Assembly: GCF_036541425.1 (NCBI RefSeq)
Contig: NZ_JAZHFT010000003.1
Coordinates: forward strand, 186,001-250,000
DNA from: Consotaella aegiceratis
Lineage (GTDB): Bacteria; Pseudomonadota; Alphaproteobacteria; Rhizobiales; Rhizobiaceae
DNA length: 64,000 bases
Reading direction: 5' to 3'
Numbering within the stretch: position 1 is the stretch's first letter; the number at the start of each line of letters is the position of its first letter. The notes under the pieces are model-generated. The model was given only the letters and a program-made list of their open reading frames with translations, was not told the origin of the DNA and searched no databases. Of this stretch, positions 49,419 through 58,209 are shown piece by piece. The translations under genes and the position numbers were made by a program.

Positions 49419-50696
49419 TCACATCAAAAGATTGGGGAGGAACAGGACGACGCCGGGCAGCAGCGCCAAGGCCGTGATCACGAGAAGGATGGCGATCAGG
49501 AAGGGGATCGACTCCTTCAGGTACTCCTCGACGGGGCAGTCGAGAATGCTGCAGACGGCGTACATCGCCACGCCGACCGGCGGGGTCATGCCGCCAAGCG
49601 TGATGATGCTCATCATCAGCACGCCGAAATGTACGGGGTCGACGCCGAGATGCGTGATGATCGGCACGAAGATCGGCGTCAGCAGCAGCGTCAGGACCGT
49701 CGCCTCGACGAACAGGCCGCAGACGAAGATGAAGATCAGGATCATCAGGATGACGACGAGCGGCTGGCTCGACAGCCCGAGCATCAGCTGCGCGATCGTC
49801 TGAGGAGCCTGCTCGAACACGATGGCATACCCGACCATGCCGGAGAGCAGGATGATCAGAGCGATGACGCCGATGTCGATGACGCTTTCGCTGAGCGCCT
49901 CATTGAACGAGGCCCAGGTCAGATCGCGATGGACGAAGGCGCCGATGGCCACGGCATAGACCACCGCGAACGCTCCGACTTCCGAAGGCGTGAAGACGCC
50001 GGAGCGGATCGCCACGAGCAGCGCGACCGGAAAAATCAGCGCCCATTTCGCATGCCAGACGGCACGGCCGACACGGGGCAGGGTGGGCTTCTGCGCGCCG
50101 ACCGAGCCATAGCCGCGCTTGCGGGCGACCAGCCACACCGTCACCATCATCGCGATCATCATCAGGATGCCGGGAACGACGCCTGCCAGGAAGAGCCGGC
50201 CGATCGAGACATTGCCGACGAAGCCGTAGAGGATGAGGCCCAGGCTCGGCGGGATGGTCGCGGTGATCAGCGAACCGACGGCGATCGAGGCGCCGGTGAA
50301 GCCTTTCGAATAGCCGCTCTGTATCATGCTGGGGCCGAGCACGCGGGCTTCCATCGCGGCGTCGGCGACGGCCGAGCCGGACACGCCGCCCATGAAGGTC
50401 GACAGCAGGATACAGACCTGTGCCAGGCCGCCGGACATCCAGGCGACGAGCACGTTGGAGCAGTCGATCAGGCGTTCGGTGATGCCGGTCTTGTTCATCA
50501 TATGGCCGGCGAGCACGAACAGCGGAACCGCCAGCAGAGGAAAGCTCTGCGACATCGCGGCGACCTGCTGGACGCCGATCGAGATCGGGATGAACGGGCT
50601 GGTGGCGAAGAAGCTGAAGCCCGCGATGCCGATGCCGAAGGCAATCGGCATACCCGCGACCATCAGCAGGAAGAAGAGTATCGAAAGCAGCACCAT
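49419..50696 (-). CDS. TRAP transporter large permease (DctM) of a hexuronate-type system
   Basis: A 425-residue membrane protein, the standard DctM length, with about 12 hydrophobic segments. DctM landmarks are AGHMMNKTGITERLI, GGVSGSAVADAAM, an ATIPPSLGLILYG stretch near residue 145 and GGMTPPVGVAMYAV near 380. It forms the ion-coupled channel with the small permease, whose stop lies 3 bases upstream. Together with the linked binding protein, regulator and uxuA, it most likely imports glucuronate or galacturonate released from pectin. Confidence 0.95.
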   Translation of the reverse strand: MVLLSILFFLLMVAGMPIAFGIGIAGFSFFATSPFIPISIGVQQVAAMSQSFPLLAVPLFVLAGHMMNKTGITERLIDCSNVLVAWMSGGLAQVCILLSTFMGGVSGSAVADAAMEARVLGPSMIQSGYSKGFTGASIAVGSLITATIPPSLGLILYGFVGNVSIGRLFLAGVVPGILMMIAMMVTVWLVARKRGYGSVGAQKPTLPRVGRAVWHAKWALIFPVALLVAIRSGVFTPSEVGAFAVVYAVAIGAFVHRDLTWASFNEALSESVIDIGVIALIILLSGMVGYAIVFEQAPQTIAQLMLGLSSQPLVVILMILIFIFVCGLFVEATVLTLLLTPIFVPIITHLGVDPVHFGVLMMSIITLGGMTPPVGVAMYAVCSILDCPVEEYLKESIPFLIAILLVITALALLPGVVLFLPNLLM

Positions 50697-50699
50697 GGC

Positions 50700-51233
50700 C
50701 TAAAGCTCCTGCTGGACGAGGTCGTCGGCCTCGCTCCGCGGGCCGGTTTCCGCCGCGCTGGTGTCCCTGGCGAAGATCAGTTTGCGGTCGCGGACCGCAA
50801 TGACCATCTGGCCCAGCAGGATCAGAGCGAGCAGAGCGCAGCCGATCGGCACGGCGATCGTCACCCAGGCGTAGGAGATGCCGCTGTCGCCGTAGACGCG
50901 CTCCCAGTTGAGAAGCGTGAGCTGCAGTCCGAACCAGGCCATCGTGGCCAGGAAGACGACGGCGACGGCAGCCAGGACGAAGTCGAGGACGCGCCGATAG
51001 CCGAGCGGAAGCCGTTGAACGAAATAGTCGACGCCGATATGGGCGCGGCGGCCGAGAGCACGGGTCGCGCCGAGGAAGCAGAGCCAGACGAACAGCGCCT
51101 GTGCCAGGTCGACGGACCAGATGAGCGGATGGTCGAGCGTGCGCGCGACGGCGGCGACGAAGACCAGGACCACGATCGCCGCAAGAAGCAGCTTGCCGAG
51201 GAGGCCTTCGAGCCACGAAAGGACGGAAAGCAT
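50700..51233 (-). CDS. TRAP transporter small permease (DctQ)
   Basis: A 177-residue protein with four membrane segments (about residues 15-35, 50-70, 90-110 and 130-150). The region with ALFVWLCFLGATRALGRRAHIGVDYFVQRLP is characteristic of DctQ. It joins the large permease in the inner membrane. Its stop is 3 bases before the DctM start. It follows the binding-protein gene after an 87-base gap that contains a strong hairpin. Confidence 0.93.
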   Translation of the reverse strand: MLSVLSWLEGLLGKLLLAAIVVLVFVAAVARTLDHPLIWSVDLAQALFVWLCFLGATRALGRRAHIGVDYFVQRLPLGYRRVLDFVLAAVAVVFLATMAWFGLQLTLLNWERVYGDSGISYAWVTIAVPIGCALLALILLGQMVIAVRDRKLIFARDTSAAETGPRSEADDLVQQEL

Positions 51234-51277
51234 GGGGGATAACCCTGCCGGAAGTGATGTGTCTTGGGAGGTCTGAC

Positions 51278-51299
51278 AGAGGCGGCCGGAGCCGCCTCT
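51278..51299 (-). repeat. Hairpin between the TRAP binding-protein and permease genes
   Basis: AGAGGCGGC and GCCGCCTCT form a perfect 9-bp stem with a CGGA loop. On the minus-strand transcript it lies just after the binding-protein stop with no U-run. It probably stabilises that mRNA segment, so more binding protein than permease is made. Confidence 0.55.
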
Positions 51300-51320
51300 T
51301 CCGGTTCGCTTGCGCGCCGC

Positions 51321-52304
51321 CTATTCGGCCAGGACCTTGTCGATCTCTTTCTTCAGGTCGCCGTAGCCGAGCTTGTCGTAGACGGCCTGGGTGGCTTCCT
51401 GGAACGGCGTGACGTCGATCTCGTCGATGGACATGCCCTCCACTTCCATCTTGGCGTCGACATCGGCCACGGCGTCCTCGGTCGCCTTCGAGGCGACGTC
51501 GCCGCCGGCGAGGGCCTCTTCCTTGAGGATCGTCTGAATGTCCTCGGGCAGGCCGTCGAACCACTGGGCGCTGGTCACCAATCCGGTGATCAGGCCGATA
51601 TGGCCGGTCTTGGTGTAGTGCTTGGCGACCTCATAGAGGCGCGCGCCATAGATCGCGGTGTCCTGGGCTTCGGCAGCGTCGATGACGTTCTGCTGCAACG
51701 CCGGATAGACCTCGCCCCAGCCCATCGGCGTCGGGGTGGCGCCCATCGCCGAGATGGTTTCCATCCAGACCGGCGCGCCGGGGGTGCGCATGCGTACGCC
51801 CGCCAGATCCGCCGGCTTGCTCACCGGTTCCTGGGTCAGCAGGTTGCGCTCGCCCTGCCACCAGTTCATCGACAGAATCTGGTGACCGGAGGCCTCGCGC
51901 AGCTCGTCGGCCCACTTTGCGAACAACGGCGACGTCACGAGCTTGCGATAGCCGTCGTAGCCGTCGGCCAGATACGGCGCGCCGAGCACGCCCATGTCGT
52001 TGACGAAGACGGCGAGGCGGCCCGGATCGACGAGCACGGCGACATTGGCGCCGGCTCGGGCCTGTTCCAGGACGTCCTCATCCTTGCCGAGCTGCGAACT
52101 CGGGAACAGGCGAACCTCGAGACGGCCGTCCGTGCGCTCGGAAACGCGCTGGCGGAACTGCTCCAGACCCTCGTAAATTGGGTCTTCGGCGGTCAGGGCC
52201 GTGCTAACGTTCAATTGGTAGTCCTGAGCGGATGCAACCTGAACGCCGAGAAAAAGCGTTGCACCGGCGGCGGCCAAGGAAAGTGTCTTGCTTAAACTGA
52301 ACAT
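51321..52304 (-). CDS. TRAP transporter substrate-binding protein (DctP)
   Basis: A 327-residue periplasmic binding protein. A signal peptide (to about residue 26, VASAQ) precedes the DctP fold: VSTALTAEDPIYEGLEQF, RLFPSSQLGKDEDVLEQARAG and the ligand-anchoring Arg region ADLAGVRMRTPGAPVWME (about 165-180), then GWGEVYPALQQNVIDAAE. It is the first gene of the dctPQM-uxuA operon and is divergent from an FCD-type GntR gene. The operon content suggests a uronic-acid ligand; the sequence alone does not prove it. Confidence 0.95.
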   Translation of the reverse strand: MFSLSKTLSLAAAGATLFLGVQVASAQDYQLNVSTALTAEDPIYEGLEQFRQRVSERTDGRLEVRLFPSSQLGKDEDVLEQARAGANVAVLVDPGRLAVFVNDMGVLGAPYLADGYDGYRKLVTSPLFAKWADELREASGHQILSMNWWQGERNLLTQEPVSKPADLAGVRMRTPGAPVWMETISAMGATPTPMGWGEVYPALQQNVIDAAEAQDTAIYGARLYEVAKHYTKTGHIGLITGLVTSAQWFDGLPEDIQTILKEEALAGGDVASKATEDAVADVDAKMEVEGMSIDEIDVTPFQEATQAVYDKLGYGDLKKEIDKVLAE

Positions 52305-52362
52305 GGACTCCCTATCTCCCTCACAAGATCCGCACCGGATGACTGGACTTGCGGATCAGGAC

Positions 52363-52376
52363 TGGTATGGTAGTAT
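52363..52376. promoter_or_regulatory. Tandem GTAT half-sites in the divergent gntR/dctP promoter
   Basis: TGGTAT (52363-52368) and TAGTAT (52371-52376) are repeated at an 8-base spacing. They resemble halves of the TNGTATACNA operator type also seen at the pectate lyase promoter. On the minus strand TTGCAT (52389-52394) and TACCAT (52367-52372) form a possible dctP promoter with a 16-base spacer, overlapped by the half-sites. This suggests autoregulation and operon control by the adjacent GntR protein. Confidence 0.4.
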
Positions 52377-52408
52377 GAAAGCTGCCGAATGCAAGCGATT
52401 TTTTGATC

Positions 52409-53164
52409 ATGATGAAGACCATTGACCGGCAAGGGGCGCTCGCTCCGCAGATCTTCGCCCAGCTTCGCGCGTCGATCATCCAGATGAAGTTCAAGCCCGG
52501 GCAGGCGCTTTCGGAAAAGGAAATCGCGGCCCGTTTCGGCGCCAGCCGCCAGCCGGTGCGCGAGGCCTTCATAAAGCTGGCCGATGCCGGCCTGGTACGC
52601 ATTTTGCCGCAGCGTGGCACCTTCGTCGTCAAGATCTCGCTACGGGCGGTCGCGGATGCCCGTTTCGTCCGCGAGGCGGTCGAGGTGGCGCTGGTCCGGA
52701 CCTGCTGCAGAGCGGCCTCCACGTCGGCCATCGCGGCGATCGGCGAACTGATCCGGCAGCAGGAACTCGCTGCGGGGGGCGGCGACCACGAGCGGTTCCT
52801 GGCGCTCGACGAAGCGTTTCATCATGCCTTTGCCGAGGCGGTCGACTGCGAGGCAGCCTGGCGCGTCATCGAGAACGGCAAGGCCCAGATGGACCGGGTC
52901 CGCTATCTCAGCCTGCCGCATGCGACGCCCTTGTCGCTCCTCATCGCCCAGCATCGCGCCATTCTCGATGCCGTCTCGCGGCGTGACGAGGAGGCAGCGG
53001 CCGAGGCGACGCGGGTGCATCTGCGCGAGATCTTCCAGGCCTTGCCGCCGCTGGCCGAGCAGTATCCCGAGCTGTTCGAGAACGATTCCCTGCCGCTCCA
53101 CGCAGAGGATCTGAGCCACGGCCATTTTCATCACCACTCGACGGATTCCCTGGTGGCGGAATGA
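52409..53164 (+). CDS. GntR family regulator with FCD ligand-binding domain
   Basis: A 251-residue transcription factor. The N-terminal winged helix (about 8-75) contains EIAARFGASRQPVREAFIKL and RILPQRGTFV. The C-terminal all-helical FCD domain includes FLALDEAFHHAFAEA and QHRAILDAVSRRDEEAA, with Asp/His residues placed to bind a metal and ligand. ExuR and UxuR, which answer to hexuronates, belong to this class. It is divergent from the TRAP-uxuA operon and probably represses it until a uronate is present. The ATG at 52409 (or 52412) is preferred; the TTG at 52403 is also possible, and no start has a strong ribosome-binding site. Confidence 0.92.
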   Translation: MMKTIDRQGALAPQIFAQLRASIIQMKFKPGQALSEKEIAARFGASRQPVREAFIKLADAGLVRILPQRGTFVVKISLRAVADARFVREAVEVALVRTCCRAASTSAIAAIGELIRQQELAAGGGDHERFLALDEAFHHAFAEAVDCEAAWRVIENGKAQMDRVRYLSLPHATPLSLLIAQHRAILDAVSRRDEEAAAEATRVHLREIFQALPPLAEQYPELFENDSLPLHAEDLSHGHFHHHSTDSLVAE

Positions 53165-53657
53165 GCGCGAGGATGATGGCTGCGGATCGATGGAGGCCCG
53201 GCTCCGCCGCGGCCGGTTCTGGCAAAGCGCGCTAGGCTCCCTGGACGGCGACGGATCCGGAAAGCCGCCTGCCACCCTGGGTAAGCCCCCCGGAGCCGTC
53301 GGGCCCATCCTCGCTCGATGCCGTTAGCCATGGCGCGCCGTGCCTTGTTTGCGGGGCCGCTCGCGGAGAGGCGTTTCGCTACCTGGTTGCAGGCGCTGTC
53401 CCTAAAGATCAGTCCCGCAGCGGACGGACCGCCCTCGTCCGGCGTCCGATGTCGCCCTCCGGTTTCCCCTGCAAAATGAGCCTTTCCCTATTGTAACGCA
53501 GCCTGAACGGCCTACCATTCGGCTAACAACGCTGGCGTGGGGGGCTCTTTGCCCCGCCCCGGGGAGAGATGTGCCGGTGGGCCGGCCATTGCGGAGATTG
53601 GCGATGGCCAAAGCCGGCGGCAAGTCCGGTGATCGACAATTGGTAAGGGAGGACATC
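53165..53657. other. Intergenic region before the sugar ABC operon
   Basis: About 490 bases without a recognisable gene. GGGGC-TCTTT-GCCCC (53541-53555) can form a small hairpin. The operon promoter should lie near 53480-53540, where the sequence becomes less GC-rich, but no convincing -10/-35 pair or LacI-type palindrome was found. AAGGGAGGACATC precedes the first ATG. Confidence 0.45.
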
Positions 53658-54914
53658 ATGAAGACAACCAAACTCTGTATGGCGCTGTTGGCAGGCGCGG
53701 CGATGTTGGCCGGCCCCGCGGGCGCGGCGGAGCTTTCGATCGTCTCGGGCGCGACCGGGCAGGACATTCAGGATCTGCGCACCCAGCTCGATGCTTACGA
53801 GAAACACTCCGGCAACACCGTCAAGATCGTCGAGATGCCCTCGTCGACCACCGATCAGTTCGGCCAGTACCGCCTGTGGTTGTCGGCCGGCAACGAGGAC
53901 ATCGACGTCTACCGCACCGACGTGGTGTGGGCGCCGCAGCTTGCGAGCCACTTCGTCGACCTCACGGACGTGGCCAAGGACATCGCCGACCAGAACATCC
54001 CCTCGATCATCGAATCCCAGACCGTAGACGGCAAGCTGATCGCACTGCCGATGTTCACCGACGCGCCGGCGCTCTACTACCGCACCGACCTGCTCGAGAA
54101 ATACGGTATGGAGCCGCCCACGACCTGGGCCGAGCTGGAAACCGACGCCAAGGAGATCCTGGAGAAGGAAGGCAATTCCAATCTCAACGGCTTCGTGTTT
54201 CAGGGCGCGCCCTATGAGGGGTTGACCTGCAACGGTCTGGAATGGGTCGCAAGCTTCGGTGGCGGCCAGATCGTCTCGCCCGACGGCGAGATCACCATCA
54301 ACAACGAGAAGGCTGCCGCCGCGCTCAACGCGGCCAAGGGCTGGATCGGTACGATCGCACCGGAGGGCGTGCTGTCCTACAAGGAAGAGGAGGCGCGCGG
54401 CGTCTGGCAGACGGGCAATGCAGTCTTCATGCGCAATTGGCCCTATGCCTATGCCCTCGGACAGGGCGGCGACTCGGCGGTCAAGGACAAGTTCGATGTC
54501 GTCAAGCTGCCGGCCGGTGAGGGGGGCGATTCCGCGGCCTGCCTGGGCGGCTGGAACCTGGCCGTCTCGAAATACTCCCAGCATCAGGACGAGGCGATCG
54601 ATCTGGTGAAGTATCTGGCGTCGGCCGAGGCGCAGAAGGAACGGGCGCTGTCGACCTCCAAGCTGCCGACCATCGAGAGCGTCTACGAGGATTCGGAGGT
54701 CGCGGAGGCCCAGCCGATCGTTGCCCAGTGGAAGGACGTGGTGGCCGGGGCCGTGCCGCGTCCGTCGGCTCCGACCAAGAAGCAGTACAACGAGGTATCC
54801 AAGGACTTCTGGACGGCGGTCAACGAGACGCTGGCCGGGCGTGGAACCGCCGAGGACAATCTCAAGACGCTCGAAGGTCAGCTGCGCCGCCTGAAGCGGA
54901 GCGCCTGGGAGTAG
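53658..54914 (+). CDS. ABC sugar-binding protein 1 (ThuE/MalE-like)
   Basis: A 418-residue periplasmic binding protein of the family 1 sugar ABC transporters. A signal peptide ends near residue 23 (AGAAEL). Typical segments are VEMPSSTTDQFGQYRLWLSAG, DVYRTDVVWAP, APALYYRTDLLEKYG, GAPYEGLTCNGLEWVASFGG, FMRNWPYAYAL and LGGWNLAVS. It resembles trehalose/maltose/alpha-glucoside binding proteins. The ATG at 53658 has GGGAGGA upstream. The next gene is a close paralogue, separated by a terminator-like hairpin. Confidence 0.93.
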   Translation: MKTTKLCMALLAGAAMLAGPAGAAELSIVSGATGQDIQDLRTQLDAYEKHSGNTVKIVEMPSSTTDQFGQYRLWLSAGNEDIDVYRTDVVWAPQLASHFVDLTDVAKDIADQNIPSIIESQTVDGKLIALPMFTDAPALYYRTDLLEKYGMEPPTTWAELETDAKEILEKEGNSNLNGFVFQGAPYEGLTCNGLEWVASFGGGQIVSPDGEITINNEKAAAALNAAKGWIGTIAPEGVLSYKEEEARGVWQTGNAVFMRNWPYAYALGQGGDSAVKDKFDVVKLPAGEGGDSAACLGGWNLAVSKYSQHQDEAIDLVKYLASAEAQKERALSTSKLPTIESVYEDSEVAEAQPIVAQWKDVVAGAVPRPSAPTKKQYNEVSKDFWTAVNETLAGRGTAEDNLKTLEGQLRRLKRSAWE

Positions 54915-54928
54915 CGTGAACCAAGGGG

Positions 54929-54958
54929 GCGGCGGTTGGGAGGCCGCCGCTCTCTTTT
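54929..54958 (+). terminator. Intrinsic terminator/attenuator between the twin binding-protein genes
   Basis: GCGGCGG (54929-54935) and CCGCCGC (54944-54950) form a 7-bp stem with an 8-base loop, followed by TCTCTTTT. This looks like a genuine factor-independent terminator inside the operon. It would make the first binding protein more abundant than the genes downstream. Confidence 0.7.
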
Positions 54959-55017
54959 AGACGTCCCGTTCGGGGTGACCGGGAGCTCGCCCTCGGCATA
55001 ATCCATGGGAGGAAACG

Positions 55018-56289
55018 ATGCAGAGGCTTGTGGACCTCGCGCTTGCGGCCGGCTTTACGTCCTGTCTGGCGGCTGCCGGCGGCAGCGCGCAAGCGGCCGA
55101 TCTGGCGATCGCCGTCTCGGCAGGCGCCGACATGGTCAACCTGCGTGCTCAACTCGACACGTTCGAGAGCCAGACCGGCAATCATGTGTCGGTGGTCGAG
55201 ATGCCGTCGTCCTCGACCGAGCAGTTCGGCCAATACCGGCTCTGGCTCGCCGCGGGCAACCCGGATGTGGACGTCTACCGGACGGACGTGATCTGGGCGC
55301 CGCAATTGGTCGAATATTTCGTCGATTTGTCCGATGCCGCGGCCGACATCGCCGGCCAGAATATTCCCTCGATCATCGAATCCCAAACCGTCGACGGCAA
55401 GCTCGTGGCGCTGCCGCTCTATACTGATGCGCCGGCGCTCTACTACCGCACCGACCTGCTCGAGAAATACGGCGCCGAGCCGCCCGAGACCTGGAAGGAT
55501 CTGGAAGACACGGCGACGATGATCCTGGAAAAGGAGCGGGCGGCCGGCAATGCCAGCCTCAACGGCTTCGTGTTCCAGGGCGCGCCCTATGAAGGTCTCA
55601 CCTGCAACGGCCTGGAATGGGTCGCCAGTCATGGCGGCGGCCACATCGTGGAGGCCGACGGCGAGATTACCGTCAACAATCCGAAGGCCGTCGCGGCACT
55701 GGGACAGGCCAAGAGCTGGATCGGCACGATCGCGCCACAGGGCGTTCTGACCTACATGGAGGAAGAGGCGCGTGGCGTCTGGCAGACGGGCAACGCCATT
55801 TTCATGCGCAACTGGCCCTATGCCTATTCGCTGTCGGAAGGGGCGGACTCGCCGGTCAGCGGCAAGTTTGCGGTCAAGACGCTGCCCTCTGCCGAAGACG
55901 GCGAAGCGGCCGGCGCGCTCGGAGGCTGGAACCTCGCCGTCTCCAAATTCTCGCGCAGTCCCGACGACGCGATCGCGCTGGTCAAGTTTCTCGCCTCGCC
56001 GGAAAACCAGAAGAAGAACGCCATCGACGGCTCGTTCCTGCCCACCATCGCGGCGCTCTACGACGACCCCGACATTGCCAAGGCGCATCCTTTCATCCCG
56101 CAATGGAAGGAGGTGATGTTCAATGCGGTCCCCCGACCGACGGCGCCGACCAAGAAGCAATACAACGAGGTCTCCAAGGATTTCTGGACGGCCGTCAACG
56201 AGACGCTGGCGGGCCGCGGATCGGCGGAGGACAATCTGAAGCGCCTGGAGACCCAGCTGCGCCGCCTGAAACGGAGCGCTTGGGAATGA
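55018..56289 (+). CDS. ABC sugar-binding protein 2 (paralogue of the preceding one)
   Basis: A 423-residue periplasmic binding protein, a tandem paralogue of the gene before it. Shared segments include DAPALYYRTDLLEKYG, GAPYEGLTCNGLEWVAS, an EEEARGVWQTGNA stretch, FMRNWPYAY and the tail RRLKRSAWE. The N-terminal part and ligand-cleft surroundings differ more, which could reflect a different sugar preference. The signal peptide ends near residue 26 (AQAADL). The ATG has GGGAGGAAACG upstream. Both proteins may feed the single permease pair downstream. Confidence 0.93.
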   Translation: MQRLVDLALAAGFTSCLAAAGGSAQAADLAIAVSAGADMVNLRAQLDTFESQTGNHVSVVEMPSSSTEQFGQYRLWLAAGNPDVDVYRTDVIWAPQLVEYFVDLSDAAADIAGQNIPSIIESQTVDGKLVALPLYTDAPALYYRTDLLEKYGAEPPETWKDLEDTATMILEKERAAGNASLNGFVFQGAPYEGLTCNGLEWVASHGGGHIVEADGEITVNNPKAVAALGQAKSWIGTIAPQGVLTYMEEEARGVWQTGNAIFMRNWPYAYSLSEGADSPVSGKFAVKTLPSAEDGEAAGALGGWNLAVSKFSRSPDDAIALVKFLASPENQKKNAIDGSFLPTIAALYDDPDIAKAHPFIPQWKEVMFNAVPRPTAPTKKQYNEVSKDFWTAVNETLAGRGSAEDNLKRLETQLRRLKRSAWE

Positions 56290-56383
56290 CGGGGCGCCGG
56301 CGGGACGATCGGCGGAGGCTCAGGCGCCTCTCCGAGCTTGCGGTTTTCCGGTTTTATCAGTTTCGAGCCTAGCGGGAGGAGAT

Positions 56384-57379
56384 ATGGCCAACGTTCATCT
56401 CGGCGCGCCGCCGACCGAAGAGTCTTTCGAGGCCGATCAGGCGGCTGCTCTTCGGTCCCAGCTCTCCAGCCAGCGGCTGCGCTCCGCCTGGATGTTCCTG
56501 ACGCCGATGATCGTCGTGCTGGCGATCGTCGCGGGCTGGCCGCTGATCAAGACGATCTGGTTCTCCTTCACCAACGCCAGTCTCGACGATCTGGGCGGCG
56601 CGGAGTTCGTCGGCATCCGCAACTATCTCGAATATGTCGACTATGGCGACGGCACCGGCGAGTACTTCGGGCTCCTCGTCGACCCGAACTGGTGGAATGC
56701 GGTCTGGAACACCGTCTATTATACGGTCATCTCGGTCGTCATCGAGACCATCCTGGGGCTGGTGTTCGCTCTGGTCCTCAACGCAAACTTCGTCGGTCGC
56801 GGCCTCGTGCGCGCCGCGGTGCTGATCCCCTGGGCGATTCCCACCATCGTGTCGGCCAAGATGTGGGCCTGGATGCTGAACGATCAGTTCGGCATCATCA
56901 ACGACATGCTAATGTCGATCGGCGTGCTGTCGGCCCCAATCGCCTGGACCGCCAATCCCGATACGGCGATGGCCGCCGTCATCCTCGTCGACGTCTGGAA
57001 GACGACGCCGTTCATGGCGCTCCTGATCCTCGCCGGACTGCAGATGGTGCCGGGCGACATCTACGAGGCCGCCAAGATCGACGGCATCCATCCGGTCGAA
57101 GTGTTCTGGAAGGTGACGCTGCCGCTGATCCGCCCGGCCATCCTGGTGGCGGTGATCTTCCGGGCGCTCGACGCGTTGCGCGTCTTCGATCTGATCTATG
57201 TGCTGACGCCGAACAACACGAAGACCAAATCCATGTCGGTGTTCGCCCAGGAGAACCTCTTCCAGTTCGACAAGTTCGCCTATGGTTCGGCAGCCTCGAC
57301 GCTGCTCTTCCTGGTCATCGCGATGATCACGCTGGTCTACATCAAGGCGGCGCGGCTCGAGTTCGAGGGAGGCCGCTGA
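56384..57379 (+). CDS. ABC sugar transporter permease (MalF/ThuF-like)
   Basis: A 331-residue inner-membrane permease with about six membrane segments. The cytoplasmic EAA loop is visible as YEAAKIDGIHPVEVFWKVTLPLIRP (about 227-251), the site that docks the ATPase. The N-terminal 35 residues are cytoplasmic. The ATG at 56384 has GGGAGGA upstream. Its stop TGA overlaps the ATG of the second permease by one base, so the pair is translationally coupled. Confidence 0.95.
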   Translation: MANVHLGAPPTEESFEADQAAALRSQLSSQRLRSAWMFLTPMIVVLAIVAGWPLIKTIWFSFTNASLDDLGGAEFVGIRNYLEYVDYGDGTGEYFGLLVDPNWWNAVWNTVYYTVISVVIETILGLVFALVLNANFVGRGLVRAAVLIPWAIPTIVSAKMWAWMLNDQFGIINDMLMSIGVLSAPIAWTANPDTAMAAVILVDVWKTTPFMALLILAGLQMVPGDIYEAAKIDGIHPVEVFWKVTLPLIRPAILVAVIFRALDALRVFDLIYVLTPNNTKTKSMSVFAQENLFQFDKFAYGSAASTLLFLVIAMITLVYIKAARLEFEGGR

Positions 57380-58206
57380 TGCCTACCATCGTCAAGCAGA
57401 CCAGCTTCTATCTGCTGGTGGCGTTCATCGTCCTGTTCTCGATCTTCCCGTTCTATTATGCGGTGCTGACGAGCTTCAAATCGGGCACGGCGCTCTTCCG
57501 GGTGGACTATCTGCCCACCCACGTGGACATCAGGAACTACGTCGATCTCCTGACCCAGGGCGTGTTCCCGCTGAATGTCCTGAACTCGGTGATCGTTGCG
57601 ACCTCGGTGGTGGTGATCTCGCTGTTCCTGGCGGTCACGGCGGCCTATGCGCTGTCGCGCATACGCTTTGCCGGGCGCACGCTGCTCCTGCTCACCATCC
57701 TCGGCGTGTCGATGTTTCCGCAGATCGCGGTGCTGGCGGGCCTGTTCGAGATGGTCCGCGCAGCGGGGCTCTACAATTCGCTGTTCTCGCTGATCTTCGC
57801 CTACATGATCTTCACGCTGCCGTTCACCGTGTGGGTGCTGACCACCTTTATGCGGGACCTGCCGGTGGAGATCGAGGAGGCGGCGATCGTCGACGGCGCC
57901 GCGCCCCTGACCATCGTGCTCAAGGTCTTCCTGCCGCTGATGTGGCCGGCGCTGGTGACGACGGGGCTGCTCGCCTTCATCGCCGCATGGAACGAGTTCC
58001 TGTTCGCGCTGACCTTCGTGTCGAACAACGACACGCGCACGGTGCCGGTCGCCATCGCGCTCCTGTCGGGGGCCTCCGAACAGGAGATCCCCTGGGGCGT
58101 GATCATGGCGGCTTCGGTGATCGTGACCGTTCCCCTGATCGTTCTGGTTCTTATCTTCCAGCGCAAGATCATCTCCGGCCTGACGGCCGGCGGCGTCAAA
58201 GGATAA
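57379..58206 (+). CDS. ABC sugar transporter permease (MalG/ThuG-like)
   Basis: A 275-residue permease with six membrane segments, the usual MalG length. Its EAA loop is IEEAAIVDGAAPLTIVLKVFLPLMWP (about 171-196), followed by LLAFIAAWNEFLFALTFV. It forms the channel with the preceding permease. The ATG overlaps the preceding stop by one base. Three bases after its own stop the GNAT gene begins, so the operon continues. Confidence 0.95.
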   Translation: MPTIVKQTSFYLLVAFIVLFSIFPFYYAVLTSFKSGTALFRVDYLPTHVDIRNYVDLLTQGVFPLNVLNSVIVATSVVVISLFLAVTAAYALSRIRFAGRTLLLLTILGVSMFPQIAVLAGLFEMVRAAGLYNSLFSLIFAYMIFTLPFTVWVLTTFMRDLPVEIEEAAIVDGAAPLTIVLKVFLPLMWPALVTTGLLAFIAAWNEFLFALTFVSNNDTRTVPVAIALLSGASEQEIPWGVIMAASVIVTVPLIVLVLIFQRKIISGLTAGGVKG

Positions 58207-58209
58207 GGC

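Noticed and set aside
49308..51242. Plus-strand frame of 644 codons over the TRAP permease genes
   Set aside because: The product is almost wholly Asp, Glu, His, Arg and Gln, the antisense image of hydrophobic membrane codons.
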